A stretch of DNA of 8,000 nucleotides from Propionicimonas sp. (GTDB taxonomy: Bacteria; Actinomycetota; Actinomycetes; Propionibacteriales; Propionibacteriaceae). The translations under genes were made by a program, and so were the position numbers. The stretch covers positions 1 through 8,000 of the forward strand of contig JAVHXR010000104.1 in assembly GCA_031119515.1 (NCBI GenBank). The letters run 5' to 3'. The notes under the pieces are model-generated. The model ran no database searches. It saw nothing but the letters and a program-made list of their open reading frames with translations, and was not told the DNA's origin. Shown here in pieces: positions 1 to 6,840 of this stretch. Each line of letters begins with the position of its first letter. Within the stretch, counting starts at the first letter, position 1.

Positions 1-2156
<2,156 letters not shown>

Positions 2157-2255
2157 GGTGGAGTCCTTCCAGAATCCCGGCGCGGTGCCGGTTCGTTGCA
2201 CGCAGAACGGCCCGCGTCAAAAGTCACGGGTCGTCGATGGCATGGGCAAAGCGAT

Positions 2256-2284
2256 AGCTTACAGCGCGAGGGGCGTCTGCGCAA
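2256..2284 (-). promoter_or_regulatory. Candidate proximal rpoB promoter
   Basis: On the minus strand TTGCGC (2284-2279) is followed after 17 bases by TAAGCT (2261-2256), which fits the loose actinobacterial -10 pattern TAnnnT. A start near 2249 would give an rpoB leader of about 93 bases. The match is modest and rests on pattern and position only. Confidence 0.35.
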
Positions 2285-2312
2285 ACAGCGGGACGACTTC
2301 CCTGAAATGAGT

Positions 2313-2364
2313 GATCGGCGCTTGCGGCTGGCACGGGAGGGGTGGCCAGCTGCAAGCACCGATC
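2313..2364 (-). repeat. Long near-perfect inverted repeat in the rpoB upstream region
   Basis: Two 20-base arms (2313-2332 and 2345-2364) are complementary except for one G:U and one A:C position, around a 12-base loop. The outer arm is GATCGGCGCTTGC on one side and GCAAGCACCGATC on the other. It lies between the end of the XRE regulator gene (2418) and the rpoB start (2156). It could end the regulator transcript, but the bases after the stem on the minus strand (ACTCATTT) are a poor U-tract, so readthrough or a structural leader role is equally possible. Confidence 0.6.
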
Positions 2365-2411
2365 GTGAGGTGTACTCATCCGACGCGTTGTGGGGGGGCG
2401 CCGATGAATAG

Positions 2412-2440
2412 ATCACATCATGGTTTGACTGCGATGTCAA
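2412..2440 (-). promoter_or_regulatory. Candidate distal rpoB promoter with a regulator-like site
   Basis: On the minus strand TTGACA (2440-2435) is followed after 17 bases by TGTGAT (2417-2412). The segment 2440-2425 reads TTGACA-TCG-CAGTCAA, which matches 13 of 16 positions of the site in front of the peptide gene at 3764-3779, in the same orientation relative to the downstream gene. TCAA lies just upstream in both copies. The site overlaps the last codons of the XRE regulator, so part of it is constrained by coding. Transcription from here would give rpoB a leader of about 250 bases containing the 2313-2364 repeat. This is inferred. Confidence 0.35.
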
Positions 2441-3722
2441 GTCCTTGAGTCAAGTTCTGACGGCAGCAGATCTCGCCGGCCTGACGGAACGAGTCCAGGG
2501 CGTGCTTCAGCCGCCCGTCCGCCTCGAACAGCTGGCCGGCCTCCCGGAAGTCCCGGGCGGCCCTGTCCAGGTCGCCCAGCTGATGCTCGGCGGAGGCCAG
2601 GATCCACTTCGACATCCCCTGGTTGAACTCGGGATCGCCGAGGACGGGATCGGCCAGCAGGTCCTCGATCAGCGTCGCCGCGCCGCGCGGGTCGCCCTCC
2701 AGCAGCGCCAGCCGCGCGCGGGCCTGCCTGAGGTCGACGACGTCGAAGGCGTTGCCGATGATCTCAAGCCCCGTCGAGCTGATCCGAAGCAACTCGGCCA
2801 CCCCTTCGGAGCTTCCCGCGTCCAGCCGGCAGTTGGCGTCGCTGCGGTGGAAGCGGAGCCACAGCCTCAGGTCACGCTGCGGGTTGAGCAGTCCTCGCGC
2901 CTGGTCGTAGCGCTGCGATCCCTCCTCCGCATCCCCGGCGGCGTAGGCCGCCGTGCCAACGGTCCAGGCCACCATGCCGCGGGAGTGGTTGGCTGGCAGC
3001 TGGGGCATGAGCTGGTCGAGGCGACGGAGGAATGGTGCTGTCTCATCAGCCCCGTGACCCGCCTCAGACAACGCGCTGACAAGGGCCATCAGTGCCTCGG
3101 TGAGGATCAGCGGGGGGGCGTCCTGGGCGGCCTCCACGGCCCTCGCGCCGAGCGCGATCGCCCAGCCCAGCCGGCTTCCGGCGCGGTTCGAGACCGAGGC
3201 CAGGCTCAGCGACTGCGCCCGCGCGACCGGGTACGCGCGGGCGGCGTCCCACTCGGAGATCTCGTCGGCGATCCTGGCGGCGTCGGCGAACTGCGCGTTC
3301 GCGAAGCGGGCCTGCGCGACGACGTACATCGCCTCCCAGTGCCGGATGGTGTCACCGGTCGCCTTGGCCCGCGCGGCGGCCCGCTGGCCGTGCTCCTCGG
3401 CCGAGGACCAGTCGCGGTCGTACCAGGCACGCTCGGCGACCAGCAGGTCCTCCACCGCACCGGGGGTCGGGTCGAGCTCCGCCCGCAGGGTGGCAACGGG
3501 ATCGTAGTGCTCGCGAACGCCCCACTCCAGGGCGGAGACGCCCAGGCGGCGGGCGAGGAACTCGATGACCTCGGGGGTCGGCGTCCGCCGGCCGCTCTCC
3601 AGGTGCGAGATGTAGCTCCCGGAGTACTTGTCCCCGCCCAGTTCGACCTGGGACATCTTTCGGCTGCGCCGGCTCTCGCGTAGCAGGTGCCCGAACTCGA
3701 CGGCGCTTGCCTGGCTCGACAC
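2418..3722 (-). CDS. XRE-family HTH regulator with TPR-like C-terminal region (RRNPP-like)
   Basis: A DNA-binding protein of about 434 residues. Residues 9-61 form an XRE/Cro-type helix-turn-helix: FGHLLRESRRS, then MSQVELGG (helix 2) and YSGSYISHLESGRR (recognition helix and the typical ISxxExGRR-like end). From about residue 90 to the end the protein is helical and Ala/Leu-rich with TPR-like hairpins, for example near 92-120, 130-156, 250-280, 332-358 and 372-420 (AEHQLGDLDRAARDFREAG). HTH plus TPR is the architecture of peptide-sensing RRNPP regulators; the gene family itself I cannot name. GTG at 3722 is chosen because GGAG precedes it by six bases. ATG at 3734 (438 residues, no ribosome site) is possible. 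The frame is open up to an ATG at 3824, but that would place the operator region inside the gene. It is divergent from the small secreted peptide gene at 3842, which is its likely partner and target. Confidence 0.9.
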   Translation of the reverse strand: MSSQASAVEFGHLLRESRRSRKMSQVELGGDKYSGSYISHLESGRRTPTPEVIEFLARRLGVSALEWGVREHYDPVATLRAELDPTPGAVEDLLVAERAWYDRDWSSAEEHGQRAAARAKATGDTIRHWEAMYVVAQARFANAQFADAARIADEISEWDAARAYPVARAQSLSLASVSNRAGSRLGWAIALGARAVEAAQDAPPLILTEALMALVSALSEAGHGADETAPFLRRLDQLMPQLPANHSRGMVAWTVGTAAYAAGDAEEGSQRYDQARGLLNPQRDLRLWLRFHRSDANCRLDAGSSEGVAELLRISSTGLEIIGNAFDVVDLRQARARLALLEGDPRGAATLIEDLLADPVLGDPEFNQGMSKWILASAEHQLGDLDRAARDFREAGQLFEADGRLKHALDSFRQAGEICCRQNLTQGLDIAVKP

Positions 3723-3754
3723 GTGCGTCTCCATCTGTTGGCTGGATGAAACAC

Positions 3755-3793
3755 TGTCAAATGTTGACAAGACAGTCAAGTCTCTACTACCTT
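3755..3793 (+). promoter_or_regulatory. Operator and promoter of the secreted peptide gene
   Basis: TGTCAA (3755-3760), ATG, TTGACA (3764-3769) form a perfect 6+6 inverted repeat. TTGACA is also a consensus -35 box; TACCTT at 3788-3793, 18 bases downstream, is a plausible TAnnnT -10. A further GTCAA half-site (3775-3779) makes TTGAC-N6-GTCAA, a second overlapping inverted repeat. On the minus strand TTGACT (3779-3774) could serve the regulator gene. A dimeric HTH protein bound here would contact the -35 region of the peptide gene and could also control its own gene. The binding protein is inferred from position. Confidence 0.55.
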
Positions 3794-3841
3794 CGGGAAC
3801 GAGGTTAACTGTCCGGCCGCTCATTCAAGGGGTAAGAAAAC

Positions 3842-3997
3842 ATGGCCATCTTCCGCAAGATCATCGCCGCTTCGATCGCCGCCGCCGCGCTCGCCGTCAC
3901 CGTCGGTGTCAGCACCGCCGAGGCCGCGCCCGTCATCGGCAGCTCCACCACCATCGTCCGCCCGCTGGGCGGCGGCCAGGGCAACTGGCCCATCTGA
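3842..3997 (+). CDS. Small secreted peptide precursor, 51 residues (candidate signalling peptide)
   Basis: The product has a textbook Sec signal peptide. The N-terminus is basic (MAIFRK), followed by a hydrophobic stretch of about 17 residues (7-23, Ala/Ile/Val rich) and a cleavage motif STAEA, with likely cutting after Ala28. This releases a 23-residue peptide that starts APVIGSSTTIV and ends RPLGGGQGNWPI. There are no cysteines, so it is neither a lipoprotein nor a disulfide-bonded bacteriocin. AAGGGG lies nine bases before the ATG, and the divergent promoter region with its inverted repeat lies just upstream. A strong terminator hairpin follows 43 bases after the stop codon. I do not recognise the family. 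Size, export signal and position next to an HTH-TPR regulator resemble PapR, NprX and SHP precursors, in which the last five to eight residues act as the signal. A small secreted effector is the alternative. Confidence 0.75.
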   Translation: MAIFRKIIAASIAAAALAVTVGVSTAEAAPVIGSSTTIVRPLGGGQGNWPI

Positions 3998-4040
3998 TCC
4001 ACCCCCTCTCCCACCCCCCGGAGCAACTACCCACCCCTTG

Positions 4041-4084
4041 AACACCGATCGGCAGTGGCCAGTTGGCCACTGCCGATCGGTGTT
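4041..4084 (+). terminator. Perfect 21-bp hairpin, probably a bidirectional terminator
   Basis: Arms 4041-4061 and 4064-4084 are exact reverse complements. The stem runs AACACCGATCGGCAGTGG and continues CCA into a tight turn. On the plus strand it is followed by TTCTGCC, giving a short U-rich tail (GTGTTTCT) suited to ending the peptide gene transcript. On the minus strand it could block any transcript passing the rplL terminator before it enters the regulator and peptide region antisense. Confidence 0.8.
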
Positions 4085-4233
4085 TCTGCCTGCAGTAGGA
4101 GTTCGGCAAGCCTGAATGCCGGCCCATCCCCCACCGGCTGGCGGAGAACCCGTCCGGGCCCGCGTGTCCCCGCCAGGTGGTGGCGGGTTCGGCACACTGC
4201 CGAGCGCCCGCTCGGCGACCTCCGGGTAAAGCA

Positions 4234-4267
4234 GATCGGCGGCGGTCCCGAGGGACCACCGCCGATC
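4234..4267 (-). terminator. Terminator of the rplJ-rplL transcript
   Basis: Arms GATCGGCGGCGGTCCC (4234-4249) and GGGACCACCGCCGATC (4252-4267) pair along their length with one non-Watson-Crick position, which is a G:U pair in the minus-strand RNA. On the minus strand the stem is followed by TGCTTTACC. It lies about 30 bases after the rplL stop codon. Confidence 0.75.
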
Positions 4268-4298
4268 GGCGTGTTGCCAGGTCAGTGACCTGGAACGG

Positions 4299-4694
4299 TC
4301 ACTTGATGGTGACCGAGGCGCCGGCGGCCTCGAGGGCCTCCTTGGCCTTGGCGGCCGCGTCGCGCGCGACCTTCTCCAGGACGGGCTTCGGAGCGGCCTC
4401 GACCAGGTCCTTGGCCTCCTTGAGGCCGAGGTTGGTGAGCGCGCGCACCTCCTTGATGACCTGGATCTTCTTGTCACCGGCGGACTCGAGGATCACGTCC
4501 ACCTCGTTGGACTCCTCGACCTCCTCGGCGGCACCCGCGTCGCCGCCACCGGCGGCGGGAGCGGCGGCAACGGCGACCGGAGCGGCCGCGGTCACGCCGA
4601 AGGTGTCCTCGAACAACTTCACGAACTCGCTGAGTTCGATCAGGGTCATCTCCTTGAAGGCATCAAGGAGCTCGTCAGTGCTGAGCTTCGCCAT
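4299..4694 (-). CDS. rplL: Large ribosomal subunit protein bL12 (L7/L12)
   Basis: The 131-residue stalk protein of the 50S subunit recruits and stimulates the GTPase factors EF-Tu, EF-G and IF2. Residues 1-33 (MAKLSTDELLDAFKEMTL and on) are the N-terminal dimerisation helices that bind L10. Residues 36-60 are a flexible Ala/Gly/Glu hinge, slightly longer than in E. coli. Residues 64-131 are the globular C-terminal domain with KIQVIKEVRALTNLGLKEAK and KPVLEKV, which contact the factors. The ATG is preceded by AAAGGA at eight bases. It is the second gene of the rplJL unit, 21 bases after the rplJ stop, so the two are co-transcribed. A hairpin terminator follows. Confidence 0.98.
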   Translation of the reverse strand: MAKLSTDELLDAFKEMTLIELSEFVKLFEDTFGVTAAAPVAVAAAPAAGGGDAGAAEEVEESNEVDVILESAGDKKIQVIKEVRALTNLGLKEAKDLVEAAPKPVLEKVARDAAAKAKEALEAAGASVTIK

Positions 4695-4715
4695 GTTGGG
4701 CGTCCTTTCGTGTTC

Positions 4716-5237
4716 TTACTCGTTCGACTGCTTCTGGTCTGCCAACGCGGCCACAGCGCGGGCCACGCCTGACAGCGGCGCGTTGAAGAGCCCGGCAGCC
4801 TTGGCCAGGTTCCCCTTCATGGCGCCGGCGAGCTTCGCGAGCAGAACCTCGCGAGACTCGAGATCGGCCAGCTTCTTGACCGACTCGGCATTGAGCACGC
4901 GCCCGTCCATGACGCCGCCCTTGATGACCAGAAGCGGATTGGCCTTCGCGAAATCACGCAGCCCCTTCGCAACGGTGGCAACGTCACCGTTGATGAAGGC
5001 GATCGCCGTGGGCCCGGTGAGTTGCTCATCGAGGCCCTCGATGCCCGCTTCGCGGGCGGCGATCGTGGTCAGGGTGTTCTTCGCAACGGCGTAGGTGGCG
5101 TCCTCACCAAAGGACCGGCGCAGCGCCTTGAGGTCCTTGACGGTGAGACCGCGGTACTCGGTCAGCACGGCTGCCGCAGAGTTGTTGAAGGCATCCTTCA
5201 ACTCCTCGACGGCGGCTGCCTTGTCCGGCCTCGCCAT
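4716..5237 (-). CDS. rplJ: Large ribosomal subunit protein uL10
   Basis: The 173-residue base of the ribosomal stalk binds 23S rRNA through its N-terminal domain and carries L7/L12 dimers on its C-terminal helix. Seen features are MARPDKAAAVEEL at the start, TEYRGLTVKDLKALR (residues 27-40), VAKNTL (51-56) and LTGPTAIAF (73-81). The C-terminal region AGLFNAPLSGVARAVAALAD contains the L12-docking helix. I chose ATG at 5237, with AAGGAG four bases upstream. The in-frame GTG at 5252 would translate through that ribosome-binding site and adds only MGRRP. It is the first gene of a unit with rplL, preceded by an L10-type leader with an intrinsic terminator, so expression is probably autoregulated. 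Confidence 0.97.
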   Translation of the reverse strand: MARPDKAAAVEELKDAFNNSAAAVLTEYRGLTVKDLKALRRSFGEDATYAVAKNTLTTIAAREAGIEGLDEQLTGPTAIAFINGDVATVAKGLRDFAKANPLLVIKGGVMDGRVLNAESVKKLADLESREVLLAKLAGAMKGNLAKAAGLFNAPLSGVARAVAALADQKQSNE

Positions 5238-5288
5238 GGGTCTCCTTCCCACTTCTTCCTTGTGTCAACCGTCCTCCGCGGGCAAGAC

Positions 5289-5317
5289 AAAACCCCGTGC
5301 GCACAGGCGACACGGGG
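5289..5317 (-). terminator. Intrinsic terminator (attenuator) in the rplJ leader
   Basis: In minus-strand RNA CCCCGTG (5317-5311) pairs with CACGGGG (5299-5293). The stem extends through a GCG/CGC segment after one bulged base, and UUUU then G follows (5292-5288). It lies 50 to 80 bases before the rplJ start, after the predicted promoter, so it should stop a share of transcripts before rplJ. CCCCGCGC (5358-5351), in the L10-binding part of the leader, could pair with the 3' arm GCGCACGGGG and compete with the terminator. Confidence 0.75.
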
Positions 5318-5400
5318 AGCACTCGCAAGCAAGCGATTCACGTTTCACCTGCGCGGGGTTTACCGGTCCTGACGGGCAGGAACCGAACCAGCGGTCTTCG
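5318..5400 (-). promoter_or_regulatory. L10-type autoregulatory mRNA leader
   Basis: The minus-strand leader contains GACCGCTGGTTCGG, then a hairpin TCCTG-CCCGT-CAGGA, then CCGGTAAACCCCGCGCAGGTG. Together these resemble the conserved rplJ leader (L10 leader) bound by the L10-L12 complex. Position directly upstream of rplJ fits. A covariance-model search was not possible here. Confidence 0.7.
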
Positions 5401-5408
5401 GCGGAGCC

Positions 5409-5438
5409 AGTCTACGGGAGCCCGCCCGTCCGATCCAA
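5409..5438 (-). promoter_or_regulatory. rplJ-rplL promoter
   Basis: On the minus strand TTGGAT (5438-5433), 18 bases, then TAGACT (5414-5409), a good actinobacterial -10 (TAGnnT). A start near 5402 places the L10-type leader at the very 5' end of the transcript, as expected. Confidence 0.6.
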
Positions 5439-5492
5439 ATCGGGCACCGCCGCCGTCCCCGGCGCCGGGCGGGCCGAGGGCGGGCGAAAGCG

Positions 5493-5526
5493 GAGCGGGC
5501 CCCGTCCTTGTGGACGGGGCCCGCTC
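5493..5526 (-). terminator. Terminator after rplA
   Basis: Two perfect 15-base arms, GAGCGGGCCCCGTCC (5493-5507) and GGACGGGGCCCGCTC (5512-5526), enclose a four-base loop. The stem is 15 bases after the rplA stop codon. The following minus-strand tail (CGCTTTCGCC) is only weakly T-rich, which is common in high-GC genomes. It separates the secE-rplA unit from the rplJ promoter. Confidence 0.85.
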
Positions 5527-5541
5527 GCGGGTTGGATCAGC

Positions 5542-6240
5542 TCACTCGGCCGGCTTGGTGCGGGTCGGGTCGACCGGGACACCGGGGCCCATGGTCGAGG
5601 CGACGGTGACCTTCTTGACGTAGCGGCCCTTGGCGGCGCTCGGCTTCAGGCGGTTCACCTCGTCGTAGGCGGCGAAGAAGTTCTCCGCCAGCTGCGCCTC
5701 GGTGAAGGAGGCCTTCCCGACGATGAAGTGCAGGTTCGCGTGCCGGTCGACACGGAACTCGATCTTGCCGCCCTTGATGTCGGACACCGCCTTGGTGACG
5801 TCCATCGTGACCGTCCCGGTCTTCGGGTTGGGCATCAGGCCACGCGGGCCGAGCACCCGGCCCAGCCGGCCGACCTTGCCCATCAGATCGGGCGTGGCCA
5901 CGACGGCGTCGAAGTCGAGGTAGCCGCCGGCGATCTTGTCGATCAGCTCGTCGGAGCCGACCTCGTCGGCGCCCGCCGCGAGGGCGTCGGCAGCCTTCTC
6001 ACCGGTGGCGAAGACGAGGACCCGTGCCGTCTTGCCAGTGCCGTTGGGAAGGTTGACCGTGCCGCGGACCATCTGGTCCGCCTTGCGGGGATCGACGCCG
6101 AGCCGCATCGCGACCTCGATGGTCTCGTCGAACTTCGCCGAGGCGCCCTGCTTGGCCAGCGCCAGCGCCTCCTCGGGGGTGTAGAGCTGGTCGGCGTTGA
6201 TGCTCGCCTCAGCGGCCCGGTAGGCCTTGCTTCGCTTCAT
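5542..6240 (-). CDS. rplA: Large ribosomal subunit protein uL1
   Basis: The 232-residue L1-stalk protein binds 23S rRNA near the E site and helps release deacylated tRNA. In many bacteria it also represses its own rplKA mRNA. The family pattern is clear: NLPNGTGKTARVLVFATG (residues 63-80), the signature GPRGLMPNPKTGTVT (131-145), and the RNA-contact and closing segment FAAYDEVNRLKPSAAKGRYV (189-208). Length equals the usual 225-240. The ATG follows AGAAAGAGA, a weak ribosome site six bases upstream. It is the last gene of the secE-nusG-rplK-rplA run, 95 bases after rplK, and is followed by a strong hairpin terminator. The spacer to rplK carries two copies of GTGTGGGCGC (6273 and 6296), of no known role. 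Confidence 0.98.
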   Translation of the reverse strand: MKRSKAYRAAEASINADQLYTPEEALALAKQGASAKFDETIEVAMRLGVDPRKADQMVRGTVNLPNGTGKTARVLVFATGEKAADALAAGADEVGSDELIDKIAGGYLDFDAVVATPDLMGKVGRLGRVLGPRGLMPNPKTGTVTMDVTKAVSDIKGGKIEFRVDRHANLHFIVGKASFTEAQLAENFFAAYDEVNRLKPSAAKGRYVKKVTVASTMGPGVPVDPTRTKPAE

Positions 6241-6335
6241 GTCTGGTCTCTTTCTCGTTGGTGGGCGTCCGCGTGTGGGCGCCTGGCCAGTCGTGGTGTG
6301 GGCGCGTGCCCTCCCACTGGGTGGTTCTGGTGGGC

Positions 6336-6767
6336 TCAGCCCTCGATGGTGACGCCCATCGAGCGGGCGGTGCCGGCGACGATCTTCATCGCCGCGTCGA
6401 TGTCGTTCGCGTTCAGGTCGGGCAGCTTGGTCGTGGCGATCTCGCGCACCTGCTCGGAGGTCAGCTTGCCGACCTTCTCCTTGTGCGGCTTGGCCGACCC
6501 GCTCTTCAGCCCGGCAGCCTTCTTGATCAGTTCCGCGGCCGGCGGGGTCTTGGTGATGAACGTGAACGTCCGGTCCTCGTAGATCGTGATCTCAACCGGG
6601 ATGATCGTGCCACGCATCGCCTCGGTCTCGGCGTTGTAGCGCTTGCAGAACTCCATGATGTTGACGCCGTGCGGACCGAGGGCGGTACCGACCGGCGGGG
6701 CAGGAGTCGCGGCGCCCGCATTGAGGGCGACCTTGACGATCGCTGCGACCTTCTTCTTGGGAGGCAT
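6336..6767 (-). CDS. rplK: Large ribosomal subunit protein uL11
   Basis: The 143-residue L11 protein binds the GTPase-associated centre of 23S rRNA at the base of the L7/L12 stalk. The N-terminal domain shows the flexible lysine-rich start MPPKKKVAAIVKVAL and the proline stretch TPAPPVGTALGPHGVNIMEF (21-40), which forms the thiostrepton site in other species. The C-terminal rRNA-binding domain follows (about 75-143), with KTPPAAELIKKAAG and ending ARSMGVTIEG. Length is standard. AAGGA sits seven bases before the ATG. It lies 73 bases after nusG in the same transcript. Confidence 0.98.
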   Translation of the reverse strand: MPPKKKVAAIVKVALNAGAATPAPPVGTALGPHGVNIMEFCKRYNAETEAMRGTIIPVEITIYEDRTFTFITKTPPAAELIKKAAGLKSGSAKPHKEKVGKLTSEQVREIATTKLPDLNANDIDAAMKIVAGTARSMGVTIEG

Positions 6768-6840
6768 GAGTGGGTCCTTCTGGATGGTGTTGGTGATTCG
6801 GGGTCGACCTGGCTGGCCGATCCTGCAGTCCGAGCAGCGA

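Larger units (their letters stand above)
3998..4298. other. Convergent intergenic region without genes
   Basis: About 300 bases separate the ends of the plus-strand peptide gene and minus-strand rplL. I see no credible gene. It contains two strong terminator hairpins, listed separately, and two weaker seven-base stems between them: CCCGCCA/TGGCGGG at 4169-4187 and CCGAGCG/CGCTCGG at 4200-4215. These may add structure to the 3' end of the rplJL transcript. Confidence 0.7.

Noticed and set aside
2157..2201. In-frame GTG at 2201 as the rpoB start.
   Set aside because: It has no ribosome-binding site, adds 15 residues unlike RpoB, and overlaps the site serving the TTG at 2156.
2445..3683. 412-codon plus-strand open frame opposite the XRE regulator.
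   Set aside because: The minus-strand frame shows a clear HTH and TPR-like helices with a better ribosome site; the plus frame is a compositional shadow.
3723..3824. Upstream ATG starts (3824, 3734) for the XRE regulator.
   Set aside because: The 3824 start would put the inverted repeat and promoter inside the coding region. Neither start has a ribosome site, whereas GTG at 3722 has GGAG six bases upstream. The 3734 start is not excluded.
3842..3997. Lanthipeptide, lasso or other modified-peptide precursor.
   Set aside because: The peptide has a Sec signal rather than a leader with a typical recognition motif, no cysteines, and no modification or transport genes nearby.
5238..5252. GTG at 5252 as the rplJ start.
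   Set aside because: It would make the AAGGAG ribosome site part of the gene and adds a non-conserved MGRRP before the standard MARPDK start.
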